A stretch of DNA of 64,000 bases from Variovorax atrisoli 110B (GTDB taxonomy: Bacteria; Pseudomonadota; Gammaproteobacteria; Burkholderiales; Burkholderiaceae_C): contig NZ_KB907455.1 of NCBI RefSeq assembly GCF_000382045.1, positions 124,001 through 188,000 of the forward strand, read 5' to 3'. The first letter of the stretch is position 1. Every line of letters begins with the position of its first letter. A program made the translations under genes and the position numbers. Below the pieces are notes generated by a model. That model saw only the letters and a program-made list of their open reading frames with translations, made no database searches and was not told the DNA's origin. Positions 18,101-27,619 of the stretch are shown here, one piece after another.

Positions 18101-18193
18101 CGCGGAACATCGCGGAACCGGCTTCGCCGGGCCGCAGGTGTTGCCCCCGGAAGGGGGGTGGCGAAGCGACACGAAGTGCGCGAAGCCTGGAGG
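18101..18193 (+). repeat. dispersed intergenic repeat, copy C
   Basis: Third copy of the element at 4563 and 13121. Blocks shared with copy B are nearly identical (CGGAACCGGCTTCGCCGGGC, GTTGCCCCCGGAAGGGGG, CGAAGCGACACGAAGTGCGC). It begins a few bases after the terminator stem and ends two bases from the stop codon of the multidomain gene. Confidence 0.9.
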
Positions 18194-18194
18194 T

Positions 18195-21100
18195 CTACTG
18201 AAGCTGCGTCCAGTTCTGGTTGTTGCCGCCGTTGCAGGTCCAGGTGATCAGCGCCGTGTCCTGCGTCGTCGCGTTGTTCGGCACGTCCAGGCACGAGCCC
18301 GAGGCCCGGTTGCGCAGGGTCGAGCCGACCAGGCTCCACTGCGTGGTGGTGCCGGCCGAGCAGGCCAGCTGCACCACCGCGGCGTTGGTCGTCGCGGTGC
18401 CGCTCTGGGCCAGGCACAGACCGCTGTGCTCGACCTTGAACTGCACGAAGCCGTCGTTGGTCTGCGTCATGGTGAAGCGCTCGTTGCCGTCGTTGCCGCA
18501 CGGCCACTGCACCACCGTCGCGCCGCTCGCCGTCGAGGCGCCGCGGACGTTCACGCACAGGTTGCTGTGGTTCGAGCGGATGCGCGAGACCACCGGCGTC
18601 GGGTCGTTGTCGAGCGAGCGCACGTATTCGCGCAGCGCCACCACGTCGTTGGCCGGCAGGCTGGAGGCATTGCCGTGGCCGCTCGTGAGGACGTCCTGCA
18701 GCGTGGCCGCCTGGCCGTTGTGGAAGAACGCGGTGGTGTTCCAGGTGCCCAGCAGCGTCGGCGTGTCGAAGCCCACGCCCGCCAGCGGCTGGTTCAGGCC
18801 CTTGCCCGAGGAGGCCTGGATCGTGCCCACGTCATGCCGCACGCCGTCGCGGAAGGTGGCACCGGTGTGGCAGGTCGCGCACTGGGCCGTGTTGAACACG
18901 GTCTGGCCGCGCGCCGCGTCCACGCTGAGGCTGCCGTCCGCCGCACGCGCCGGGCTGCGCATGTACTTGGTCAGCGAGCTCAGGTAGGCCGCGAGGTCGT
19001 CGAGCTGCGCGCTCTTGCCGGCCTTGGGCGCGCCCAGCGGGTCGGAGGTGGCCGCGAAGTCCGCGTTGGTCAGGAAGCCGAGGCCGCCGAACTCGTTGCG
19101 GATGTCGTTCTCGAAGTCCTGCACTTCGTCGAAGTTGGCCGTCCAGTGCAGCTTGCCGTGGCCCAGTCCGCGCCGGCCCTGCAGGCTGATGGTGCGGCGC
19201 AGGCCTTCGCCGCGCTGGGTGAAGTCCCACACCATGCCGTCGTCGCCGCCGTCCGCATGGCAGCTCGCGCAGGAGATGTAGTTGTCCTTGCTCATGCGGC
19301 GGTCCGACGCGTTGTAGAACACCTGCTTGCCGCGCAGCGCCGCCGCCGACATGGGTTCCGCCGCCACGGTCGACACCGTCTGCAGGAAGGTCGGCACGTT
19401 GCTTTCCGACGAGAGCACCGATGCCACGTCATGCACCGTCACCGAGCGCGCCAGGAAGTTGTTGACGAACAGGCGCTTGCGCACCGCGTCGAGGTACAGG
19501 CCGTGCGGCGCGCTGCTGGCGTTGATCTCGCCGCGCACCGCGCGGCTGTACGGATCGACGATGGCGACGCGGTTGCCTTCCATCTGCGCGACGAACAGGT
19601 AGTCGCCCGAGGGGGAGAACAGGGCCGCGCGCGCCGGCGCCCGGTCGTCGAAGTCGATCTGCTCGGCGAACACCTCCGCCGCGGTCTGCAGGTTGACCTG
19701 CGACAGGATGGAGCGCACCGTCTGGTCGTGCACCAGGTTGTTGCCGTCGCGGAATTTGCCGCGCACGATGTTGTCCTTCTTCGAGGGCAGCACCGCACGG
19801 GCGCCGTCGGGCGAGATCACCACCTGGCTCAGGTAGTTGGCCACGCCGCGCGCACGGTTCTCGGTGTCGATCGTGGTGGTGTCCACCGGCAGCGCGATCG
19901 TGCTCATGGCGCTCATGCTCTGCAGGTTCACCTTGTGCAGCTGGCCGCCCGTCATCTTCGACTTGAAGCGCGTGACGTAGGCCACCTGCGAGCCCGACTC
20001 GACCGCGATGCCGCGCAGCGCGCCGTCGAGCGCGACCGCGCCGGTGGTGGCGCCGGTGCTCGGGTTGAAGCTCATCAGTATCGACTTGCTCTCCATCGTC
20101 AGCAGGCCCTTCGTGCCGTCGGGCGTGAAGGCCACGCCGTAGGGGCCGCTGCCGTAGGCCAGCGGCACGGTGGCCGAGAGGCTGCCGTCGGCGGCGTTGA
20201 GCGCCACCAGCTTGTCCTCGCCCTGCACCGTGACCCAGATGCGCCCGTCGGGGCCCACGGCCAGCGTCTTCGGCTCGTCGCCCACGCGCACTTCCCAGCG
20301 CTTGACGAGGCTCTGCGAGTCGATGGCGGCGACCGTGCCGCTGTCGGGGTTGACCGAATACACCGAGTTCGCGTCGCCCGCGATGTTGGTGCTGTGCGTC
20401 GGCGCATTCGGCGTCATCGGCATGATCACCGTGAGGTTGTAGGTGTAGAAGGTTTCGCGGCCGCTGGCGTCCTTCACCGTCAGCGTCACCGTGAAGTGGC
20501 CGGGGCGCGTGTAGGTGTAGGTGTAGTTCGGCTGGTTCGCGTAGGCGGTCTGCGTGCCGTCGCCGAAGTTCCAGCGGTACTGCGCGCCGCTGCTGCCCAG
20601 CGTGGCCGGGTTGAACACCAGCTGGCCGTTGACCAGCTTCGGACCGCCGCCGATGCCGGGGTCGCCGATGATGGCCTGGCTGCGCAGCGTGCTCACGTCG
20701 GTGTCGCTCAGCACGCGGCCGTAGACGCGCACTTCCGCCAGCGTGCCCTTGAAGAGCGCCGTGTTGCCCTGGATCTGGCCGAGCACGGCGAACTTGTTCG
20801 ACAGGCCCTTGTTGCCTGTGGGGCCGGTGGAGGTGGTCTTCACGCCGTCCACGTACAGGGCCTGCGCGCCGGAGGCGGCGTCGCGCGTCATCACCACGTG
20901 GTGCCAGTTGCCGTCGTTCACCGCCGCGGTGGAGACGGTGCCGGCATCGTTGCCCACCGAGAGCTTGATGCGCCCGCCGTTGTCGAGCCAGCCCCAGAAG
21001 ACATCGTCGGCGCCGCCGGACTGGTCGCGTCCGAAGATGCCGGGCGCCGTCCAGGAGTTGGCTCCGCCTGCCTGCGTGGTCTTCATGTAGAGGCTCACCG

Positions 21101-22901
21101 AGGCGCTGCCGCCGAGCACCGTCGCCACGCTGTCGCTCTTGAGCGTCACGCCCGCCGTGCGGTTCGCGAAGTTCAGGCCGATGCTCTCGAAGGCGTCGCC
21201 GGTGGCGGGCGTGCCGTTGTTGTTGCCGATCTGGTCGGAGAGGTTGCCCGCCAGCGTCCAGTGGTGCATCAGGCCGATCTCGGCGGCGTTGCCGGTGTGG
21301 AACACCGACTTGTAGTCCGCGGCGATGGCGTTGCCCGCATAGTCCTTCACGCCGTTGGCCGGCAGGAACACTTCATAGCTGGTGCCGGGCTGCAGCGGCT
21401 GCGCGGGGTGGAAGTTGATGATGCCCAGCTGCACGCTGTAGGTGCCCGCCAGCGTGTTGCCGCCCACCGGGCGCACGATGAAGGTGTTGGAGTTCACGCT
21501 GTCGGGCAGGATGCTGTCGCTCATGCCCAGGCCGATGCGCGAGGTCAGCGCCTGCTGCTTCGCGTTGTTGGCGGGCGAGACCTGCCGCACCTCGGGCTTG
21601 GTGGTGTCGGGGTCGACCTGGTGCACGATGAAGCCGCTGCCCGAGCCGTGGTCGTTGCCCACGAACACCAGATTGCCGAAGACCGCGACCTGGCCGTTGT
21701 CCGAGTGCGAGAAGTTCGGATCGTCCTCGCGCAGGATGCTGCCGCGGCCCACCTCGACGTGGTTCAGCGGATTGCTCACGTCGACCTTGTGGATGCGCGT
21801 CTGCGCGCCCTGGAAGACGTAGCTGTCCTGCGTGGCGCAGTAGAGCTGCTCGTCGACGACGAGGCGGTTGTCCTCGGCCACGAACTTGGAGCGGTCGCTC
21901 AGGTCGTAGCTGTACATCTTGGCGCCGCCGCCGCGCGCCGATGCGTGCAGGGTCTTGCCGTCGAAGCAGGTGGCGTAGTAGTTGGGGTTGGAGCCGATCG
22001 CGTCCAGCACCTTGGGGTTCAGCGGATCGGAGATGTCGAGGCTGGAGAAGCCCGCGGTGTTGTCCATCGAGCTCAGCACCATGTGGTTGCCGATGGTGAA
22101 GATCGGGCCGACGCGGAAGCCGCCGAGTTCGCCCGTTGGCACAGGGTTGGGCTTGTTCGCGCCGCGGTTCGCCACCACCGCGTTGGCCGGGTCGGAGGCA
22201 TCGACGATGAAGATGCCGCGGCCCGCCGAGGCCACGTACACGTAGGGCGCCTGCCACCACAGCTGCCAGGCCACGTTCTCGTAGTCGCCGCCGTTGACGC
22301 CGGGCAGCGCGAGCTTCTTCACCTGCTTGATGTCGTTGACGTCGGTGAAGTCCCAGAACTCGATGCCGTTGATGCTCGGCAGCGTGACGTAGGTCTTGCC
22401 GCCGATCTTCGCGGTGCCGAAGGAGTGCGTCTCGCGGAACTCCTGCGTGCGGCCCTCGGGCTCGTAGATCTTCTTCACGAGCTTGATCTGGCGTGGGTTC
22501 GAGATGTCGTACAGCAGGAAGCCGCCCGGGCCGAGGCCGCTGTCCGGCGCGAAGGACGTCAGGAAGTAGCCGTTGATCATGATGCCCGCGTTCATGCCGT
22601 AGTCCTTGCGGCCCGGGTAGGTGGCGGGCACCTCTCGCGACTCGTAGGCGTTGCTGTGCGCCGGGTCCAGCGGGTGCGCGGCGCTCGTGATCATCGAGAC
22701 CGGCTTGAACAGCTCCGCCGAGGTGTAGGTGAGATTGCCCAGGCCGGGCCCCTGCAGCGGCAGCGGGTCGGCCACGGCTTCGGCCATCGCCGTCGCCATG
22801 TTGCTCAGGGTCGTCATCGCACTGACCCCGGTGATTGCCGCGTGCGTCAGCAGCGTGACGAACGGCAGCAGGAACGCCATCAAGTAATACCGGATTTTCA
22901 T
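18195..22901 (-). CDS. large exported multidomain protein: beta-propellers, LamG, PKD, dihaem peroxidase-like, ricin-B lectin
   Basis: 1568 residues; ATG 22901 follows a GGAGG site and opens a signal peptide (MKIRYYLMAFLLPFVTLL). Approximate order: residues 90-430 LVIVD-type propeller blades (GGFLLYDISNPRQIKLVK, GIFIVDASDPAN); 435-530 bacterial Ig-like; 540-710 LamG/concanavalin fold (LMHHWTLAGNLSDQIG); about 740-815 PKD (YRWNFGDGTQ); 835-1180 YVTN-type propeller (VYSVNPDSGTVAAIDSQS); 1195-1430 cytochrome c peroxidase-like with two haem sites CASCH (1211-1215) and CATCH (1341-1345); 1435-1568 ricin-B trefoil. It is probably a periplasmic or secreted redox protein that binds a polysaccharide. 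Substrate unknown; nothing adjacent explains it. Monocistronic, with its own terminator. Confidence 0.82.
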   Translation of the reverse strand: MKIRYYLMAFLLPFVTLLTHAAITGVSAMTTLSNMATAMAEAVADPLPLQGPGLGNLTYTSAELFKPVSMITSAAHPLDPAHSNAYESREVPATYPGRKDYGMNAGIMINGYFLTSFAPDSGLGPGGFLLYDISNPRQIKLVKKIYEPEGRTQEFRETHSFGTAKIGGKTYVTLPSINGIEFWDFTDVNDIKQVKKLALPGVNGGDYENVAWQLWWQAPYVYVASAGRGIFIVDASDPANAVVANRGANKPNPVPTGELGGFRVGPIFTIGNHMVLSSMDNTAGFSSLDISDPLNPKVLDAIGSNPNYYATCFDGKTLHASARGGGAKMYSYDLSDRSKFVAEDNRLVVDEQLYCATQDSYVFQGAQTRIHKVDVSNPLNHVEVGRGSILREDDPNFSHSDNGQVAVFGNLVFVGNDHGSGSGFIVHQVDPDTTKPEVRQVSPANNAKQQALTSRIGLGMSDSILPDSVNSNTFIVRPVGGNTLAGTYSVQLGIINFHPAQPLQPGTSYEVFLPANGVKDYAGNAIAADYKSVFHTGNAAEIGLMHHWTLAGNLSDQIGNNNGTPATGDAFESIGLNFANRTAGVTLKSDSVATVLGGSASVSLYMKTTQAGGANSWTAPGIFGRDQSGGADDVFWGWLDNGGRIKLSVGNDAGTVSTAAVNDGNWHHVVMTRDAASGAQALYVDGVKTTSTGPTGNKGLSNKFAVLGQIQGNTALFKGTLAEVRVYGRVLSDTDVSTLRSQAIIGDPGIGGGPKLVNGQLVFNPATLGSSGAQYRWNFGDGTQTAYANQPNYTYTYTRPGHFTVTLTVKDASGRETFYTYNLTVIMPMTPNAPTHSTNIAGDANSVYSVNPDSGTVAAIDSQSLVKRWEVRVGDEPKTLAVGPDGRIWVTVQGEDKLVALNAADGSLSATVPLAYGSGPYGVAFTPDGTKGLLTMESKSILMSFNPSTGATTGAVALDGALRGIAVESGSQVAYVTRFKSKMTGGQLHKVNLQSMSAMSTIALPVDTTTIDTENRARGVANYLSQVVISPDGARAVLPSKKDNIVRGKFRDGNNLVHDQTVRSILSQVNLQTAAEVFAEQIDFDDRAPARAALFSPSGDYLFVAQMEGNRVAIVDPYSRAVRGEINASSAPHGLYLDAVRKRLFVNNFLARSVTVHDVASVLSSESNVPTFLQTVSTVAAEPMSAAALRGKQVFYNASDRRMSKDNYISCASCHADGGDDGMVWDFTQRGEGLRRTISLQGRRGLGHGKLHWTANFDEVQDFENDIRNEFGGLGFLTNADFAATSDPLGAPKAGKSAQLDDLAAYLSSLTKYMRSPARAADGSLSVDAARGQTVFNTAQCATCHTGATFRDGVRHDVGTIQASSGKGLNQPLAGVGFDTPTLLGTWNTTAFFHNGQAATLQDVLTSGHGNASSLPANDVVALREYVRSLDNDPTPVVSRIRSNHSNLCVNVRGASTASGATVVQWPCGNDGNERFTMTQTNDGFVQFKVEHSGLCLAQSGTATTNAAVVQLACSAGTTTQWSLVGSTLRNRASGSCLDVPNNATTQDTALITWTCNGGNNQNWTQLQ

Positions 22902-23139
22902 CGTTGCCTCCAGGTTGTTTGAAGTCCGCAGGGGAACCGTTTTCTTCTTGGCCAACTAACTTCCGTGTCCGTCTTGTCTTGTTGTCTTCTTGTCTCTCTC
23001 TTCTCCTCCTTGCCGCCTGCCGCGCGTGGGATGGAAAACGCGCGCGCAGGACGTACCCCGGCGGGCGACGCATCCGCCGCCCGCCGTGAGGCTTTTCTTC
23101 CTTGTTTCCTCCTCCTAGAGAGGGCGCGTCTTCGTCATG

Positions 23140-23991
23140 TCATTTCGCGCCACCCGATTCGTAGATGTCCCATGCCTCCTTGGCGCTCGCGCCGCGGTGG
23201 ATCATGGCCATCAGCGCGTCCACCACCGCCGACGGATTGCCGTGCTGGTAGACGTTGCGCCCGTACACCATGCCGACGGCGCCTTCGTCCATCAGCACGC
23301 GCGAACGCGCGAACACCTGCTGCAGGTCCTCGCGGCCGCCGCCGCGCACGAGCACGGGGCAGCGCGCGGCCTGCACCACGCGGTGGAAGTCCTTGGGATC
23401 CGTGGTGGGGTCGGCCTTGACGATGTCTGCGCCCATGTCGCGCGCCAGGCGCACGAGCGTGACGATCTTCTCGGCATCGCCGTCCACCGAGTAGCGGCTG
23501 CCGGCCGACGGTGCCTGCATCACCAGCGGCTCGATCATCAGCGGCATGCCGTAGCGGTCGCAGTCGGCGCGAACGCGCGCGATGTTCTGCACGCACTGGC
23601 GAAACAGGTCGGGCTCGTCGGGCAGCATGAAGAGGTTGACCACTACGCAGGCGGCATCCTGCTGCACGGCGGGCAGCACCGGGTCGTGCTCGTTCTGCAG
23701 CACCGCCCACATCACGCGGTGGCGCGTGGCGTTGTAGGGGTTGCCCATGTCGATGCGCATCACGAGGGCAGGCTTGTCGCGGCCCGGGCGGTCCTGCAGC
23801 AGGTCCGACTGGCCGTAGTTGAGCTGAATCGCGTCGGGGCGCGCGGCCACGAGGCGCTCCATCACCGCGGGCATGTCCTCGAGGCCTTCGAGGAAGGTGG
23901 GCTCGTTGCACACGCCGTGGTCGAGCGCGATGTCCAGGCAGCGCCCGTTGTTGAGCAGCCGGTTCAGGCGTGCGGTCTTGTCCTTCGACAT
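23140..23991 (-). CDS. class I aldolase of the DhnA/LsrF (DeoC-like) family
   Basis: 283 residues, TIM barrel. The N-terminal LDIALDHGV (Asp24, His25) is the phosphate/active-site strand of this family, and Lys192 in DIVKADPTTDP is in the place of the Schiff-base lysine. GAVGMVYGRNVYQH near the end closes the barrel with a phosphate-binding loop. Relatives cleave or thiolyse phosphorylated ketoses (fructose-bisphosphate aldolase, LsrF). Here it is last in the importer operon of the polyol/sugar locus, so it may split the phosphorylated product made by the divergent kinase and dehydrogenase. Confidence 0.82.
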   Translation of the reverse strand: MSKDKTARLNRLLNNGRCLDIALDHGVCNEPTFLEGLEDMPAVMERLVAARPDAIQLNYGQSDLLQDRPGRDKPALVMRIDMGNPYNATRHRVMWAVLQNEHDPVLPAVQQDAACVVVNLFMLPDEPDLFRQCVQNIARVRADCDRYGMPLMIEPLVMQAPSAGSRYSVDGDAEKIVTLVRLARDMGADIVKADPTTDPKDFHRVVQAARCPVLVRGGGREDLQQVFARSRVLMDEGAVGMVYGRNVYQHGNPSAVVDALMAMIHRGASAKEAWDIYESGGAK

Positions 23992-24039
23992 ACGGAGAGA
24001 AGTCCTTGCTTGTTGATGTGTGACAGAAGAGAGGAGGGC

Positions 24040-25053
24040 TTAGCCGAGCGAGCCCAGGTGCCTGCTCGCGGCGCCGTCGATCAGCTCCAGCGCCGCGTCG
24101 TGCAGGCGCACCGAGCCGGCGCCCGCGTTCTCGATGGCCTGCTTGCTCGCGCGAGCGCCGCACAGCGCCACCGACACGCTGCCGCGCGCCAGCGTCCAGG
24201 CGATCATGAGTTGGCCGAAGGAGCATTCGAGCTGCCGGCGCAGCGGCTCCAGCTCCTCGAAGAAGGCCTTGAGCTTCGCGCGGTTGTCGGCGCTGAAGCG
24301 CGGGTTGGTCGCGCGCTGGTCGTCGCCGGTGAACTTGCGCTCGGGGTCGATGGGGCCCGCGAGCAGGCCCAGCGCGAGCGAGGAGTAGCCCAGCACCGCC
24401 ACGTTGTTCTCCGTGCAAAGCGGCACCAGCGTCTGCTCGATCTCGCGGTCGATCAGGCTGTAGCGTTCCTGCGCGGCATCGACCGGGCCGTATTGCAGGT
24501 ATTCGGCCAGCGTCTCGGGGCTCACGTTGCTCACGCCGATGGCGCGGATCTTTCCCTGCTTCTTGAGCTCGAGCAGTGCGTCCATGGTCTCGGCCACGGG
24601 CGTGGTGGCGTCCTGCCAGTGCGTGATGTAGAGGTCGATGTAGTCGGTCTGCAGGCGCTTCAGGCTCTCTTCTGCCTCGTGGATGATCGACTCGCGCCCG
24701 AGGTAGCGGTACACCGGGTGGCCGTCTTCTTCGAAGAAGTGCGTTCCCTTCCGGGTGTGCCACACCAGCCCGCACTTGGTGGCGATCACCGCCTCGTGGC
24801 GGCGGCCCTTCAGCGCGGTGCCGACGATGCTCTCGGAGCGGCCCAGCCCGTAGGCCGGCGCGGTGTCGATCAGGTTCACGCCCGCATCCAGCGAGGCATG
24901 GATCGCGAGCACGGCGGCCGCGTTGTCGCCGCCGCCCCACATCCATCCGCCCATGGCCCAGGTGCCCAGGCCGATGGCCGAGCACTCGATGCCAGAGGGG
25001 CCGAAGGTGGTCTTCTTCATGGCCGATGCGTTGCTGGTGCTGATGTTGTTCAT
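24040..25053 (-). CDS. aldo/keto reductase
   Basis: 337 residues. The catalytic tetrad is visible: Asp63 and Tyr68 (DTAPAYG), Lys93 (IATKCG) and His145 (YITHWQD). The remaining sequence is AKR barrel with GVSNVSPETLAEYL and an NADPH-type C-terminal segment. ATG 25053 overlaps the permease TGA (ATGA); an in-frame ATG at 25020 starts closer to the conserved FGPSGIECSAIGLG. It probably reduces or oxidises a sugar carbonyl in the pathway served by the importer. Confidence 0.88.
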   Translation of the reverse strand: MNNISTSNASAMKKTTFGPSGIECSAIGLGTWAMGGWMWGGGDNAAAVLAIHASLDAGVNLIDTAPAYGLGRSESIVGTALKGRRHEAVIATKCGLVWHTRKGTHFFEEDGHPVYRYLGRESIIHEAEESLKRLQTDYIDLYITHWQDATTPVAETMDALLELKKQGKIRAIGVSNVSPETLAEYLQYGPVDAAQERYSLIDREIEQTLVPLCTENNVAVLGYSSLALGLLAGPIDPERKFTGDDQRATNPRFSADNRAKLKAFFEELEPLRRQLECSFGQLMIAWTLARGSVSVALCGARASKQAIENAGAGSVRLHDAALELIDGAASRHLGSLG

Positions 25054-26099
25054 CGCTTGGTCTTTCTCGTGTTCATGAGGTGGTCGATGGTCACGGCCGC
25101 GAGCAGGATCACGCCCTTGATCACGTCCTGCCAGTAGGGCGAGACGTCCAGCAGGATCAGCGAGCTGGTCACCACCGACAGCAGCGCCAGGCCCAGCACC
25201 GCGCCGAGCACCGTGCCCGAGCCGCCCTTGAGGCTGGCGCCGCCGATCACCGCTGCGGCGATCACGTTGAGCTCCATGCCCACGCCGAAGGTAGGCGTGG
25301 CGGCGCCGAAGCGCGCGGTGTAGATCACGCCCGCGAGGCCGGCCGATGCGGCGCACAGCACCGTGACCCAGAACTTGACGTGGCCCACGCGGATGCCCGA
25401 ATACAGCGCCGCCTTCTCGTTACTGCCGGTGTAGAACACGCGGCGCAGCAGCGAGGAACGGCGCAGCACGAAGTCGCTCACCACCACGATCGCCAGGAAG
25501 ATCAGGATCACCGCCGGAACGCCGAAGAGCGTGCCCTGGCCGATGAACTTGAACTCGGCCGGCAGCGAGAACAGCGACTGCGGCGTGCCCTGCGTGAGCG
25601 CCAGGCACAGGCCGCGCACGATCACCATGAAGGCCAGCGAGGCGATGAAGTGGTTCAGCCCGATGCGCGTGACGCAGCCGCCGATCATCGCGCCGATCAT
25701 GGCGCTGGCCGCGATGGCGATGAGCCCCGCCGTCCACGGATCGAAGCCCATGAGGAAGAGCTTGCCGGTGATCACCATCGCGAAGCACACCACCGAGCCC
25801 ACCGACAGGTCGATGCCGCCGACGATCAGCAGGATGGTCATGCCCACCACCACGATGCCCTCGATGGAGAACGACAGCAGCATCGCGCGCACGTTGTCCC
25901 AGGTGAGGAAGTAGGGCGATGCGAAGCTCATGCCCACGCACAGCGCGGCGATGATGATCAACAGGCCCAGCTCGCGCATGCTGGCGAGCCTGCTGGCGGG
26001 TTTCACTGGGCCTCCTTTCGTTCCTCCTCCTGATCCCTCGGTCGTCTGCGGCGGCGTCAGGCCCGCGGCGCCCGCGTCCAGTTGTGCTGGGTAGTTCAT
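25050..26099 (-). CDS. sugar ABC transporter permease, RbsC/AraH family
   Basis: 349 residues with about ten hydrophobic helices. Family motifs are IVVVGMTILLIVGGIDLSVG, NHFIASLAFMVIVRGL and VIAAAVIGGASLKGGSGTV. The ATG overlaps the ATPase TGA and the TGA overlaps the reductase ATG. The first 35 residues are hydrophilic. Forms a homodimeric pore with the ATPase below. Confidence 0.91.
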   Translation of the reverse strand: MNYPAQLDAGAAGLTPPQTTEGSGGGTKGGPVKPASRLASMRELGLLIIIAALCVGMSFASPYFLTWDNVRAMLLSFSIEGIVVVGMTILLIVGGIDLSVGSVVCFAMVITGKLFLMGFDPWTAGLIAIAASAMIGAMIGGCVTRIGLNHFIASLAFMVIVRGLCLALTQGTPQSLFSLPAEFKFIGQGTLFGVPAVILIFLAIVVVSDFVLRRSSLLRRVFYTGSNEKAALYSGIRVGHVKFWVTVLCAASAGLAGVIYTARFGAATPTFGVGMELNVIAAAVIGGASLKGGSGTVLGAVLGLALLSVVTSSLILLDVSPYWQDVIKGVILLAAVTIDHLMNTRKTKR

Positions 26100-27619
26100 G
26101 CTGTCGTTTCCTCTTCGCAAAGTCCGGAGGCCAGCCGCAGCAGGGCCTCTTCCGTCATGTCCTTGTCTTGCACCTCGCCGGCTAGCCGGCCGTCGCGGAT
26201 CACCAGCGCGCGGTCGCACAGGCCGATGATCTCGGGCAGCTCCGAGGAGATCACGATCACGCCCACGCCCTGGCTGGCCAGGTCGCGCAGGATGTGGTGG
26301 ATCTCCGACTTGGCGCCCACGTCCACGCCGCGCGTGGGTTCGTCCATCAGCAGCACCGACGGGTTGGTGGCCAGCAGCTTGGCGATGGCCACCTTCTGCT
26401 GGTTGCCGCCCGACAGGCTCGCCACGTCGATGTCCACGCCGTCCGACTTGAGCTTGAGCCGCGCACCGAGGCTGACGGCCAGCTTGTGCTCGGCGGCGCG
26501 CTGCAGCAGGCCGAAGCGCGAACTCACGCGCGCGAGCGCCATCGACGCGATGTTCTGCGCGATCGGCAGCTCCAGGTACACGCCCGCCGCCTTGCGGTCC
26601 TCGCTGAGGTAGGCGATGCCTTCGCGCAGCGCGTCGCTGTACTTGCGGATCGTGAGCGGCCTGCCGCGCAGCCGCACGCTGCCGCTGCGCGCGGTGCGCA
26701 GGCCGCAGATAGTCTCCGCGAGCTCGCTGCGGCCGGCGCCCATCAGCCCCGCGATGCCGAGGATCTCGCCGCGCCCGAGCCTGAACGACACGCCGTGCAC
26801 GCGCTCGCCGTCGGCGATGTCGGTCACCTCCAGCACGTGCTCGCCCGATGCCGGTTCTTCCTGCTTCGGCGGGTAGTAGTTGCCCAGGTCGCGCCCGACC
26901 ATGCGTCGCACCAGGCCGTCGGCATCGAGCTCGGCCAGCGGGCCGGTGTGCACGTGGCGGCCGTCGCGCAGCACGGTGACGCTGTCGCAGTGCGCGAAGA
27001 TCTCCGCCATGCGGTGGCTGATGTAGATGATGCCGATGCCCTGCGCCTTGAGGTCGTGCAGCACCCGGAAGAGCGCGGCCGATTCGTTGTCGGTGAGCGC
27101 GGCCGTGGGCTCGTCGAGGATCAGCACCTTGCAGTCGAGCGTGAGCGCCTTGGCGATCTCGATGAGCTGCTGCGTGGAGATGCTCAGGTCCTTCACCAGC
27201 GCGGCGGGGTCGATGTCCTGCCCCAGCCGCTGCAGCACCTTGGCGGCGCGTTCGTCGAGGCTCGCGTAGTTCATCCACGCGCTCCTGCCGGCGTTGATCT
27301 CCGGCATGAAGATGTTCTCGGCCACCGTGGCGTCGCCGCACAGGGCGATCTCCTGGTGGACCAGGCCGATGCCCAGGCGCATCGCGTGCGCGGGGCCGTC
27401 GATCACCACCTTCTTGCCGTCGAGCGAGATCGCGCCCTCGTCCGGCTGGTGGATGCCGTCGATGATGTTCATCAGCGTGGACTTGCCCGCGCCGTTCTCG
27501 CCGCAAAGGGCGTGGATCTCGCCGCGGCGCAGCGAGAAGTCCACGCCCGTGAGCGCGCGCGAAGCGCCGAAGCGCTTGCTGATGCCGCGCAGTTCGAGCA
27601 ATGCGCCCACTGCGTTCAC
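26096..27619 (-). CDS. sugar ABC transporter ATP-binding protein, RbsA family (two ATPase domains)
   Basis: 507 residues, two fused ATPase halves. First half: Walker A CGENGAGKS around residues 40-47, signature replaced by LSISTQQLIEIAKAL, Walker B VLILDEP. Second half: degenerate Walker A (GLMGAGRSEL), good signature LSGGNQQKVAIAKLL and Walker B VLLMDEPTRGVDVG, the normal asymmetry of the RbsA/XylG/AraG family. Start GTG 27619 overlaps the binding-protein TGA (GTGA); the longer frame upstream is a shadow in the binding-protein gene. Confidence 0.91.
   Translation of the reverse strand: MNAVGALLELRGISKRFGASRALTGVDFSLRRGEIHALCGENGAGKSTLMNIIDGIHQPDEGAISLDGKKVVIDGPAHAMRLGIGLVHQEIALCGDATVAENIFMPEINAGRSAWMNYASLDERAAKVLQRLGQDIDPAALVKDLSISTQQLIEIAKALTLDCKVLILDEPTAALTDNESAALFRVLHDLKAQGIGIIYISHRMAEIFAHCDSVTVLRDGRHVHTGPLAELDADGLVRRMVGRDLGNYYPPKQEEPASGEHVLEVTDIADGERVHGVSFRLGRGEILGIAGLMGAGRSELAETICGLRTARSGSVRLRGRPLTIRKYSDALREGIAYLSEDRKAAGVYLELPIAQNIASMALARVSSRFGLLQRAAEHKLAVSLGARLKLKSDGVDIDVASLSGGNQQKVAIAKLLATNPSVLLMDEPTRGVDVGAKSEIHHILRDLASQGVGVIVISSELPEIIGLCDRALVIRDGRLAGEVQDKDMTEEALLRLASGLCEEETTA

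Noticed and set aside
17933..18172. N-terminal extension of the c-subunit (80 extra residues)
   Set aside because: It is translated from the dispersed repeat and terminator region; the AGGAG site and ATG at 17932 give a protein of exact family length.
17982..22922. A 1646-codon open frame on the plus strand opposite the multidomain gene
   Set aside because: It is the antisense shadow of a GC-rich gene with repeats; its translation is Arg/His/Val/Ala-rich without domains, while the minus strand carries haem, PKD and lectin motifs and a signal peptide.
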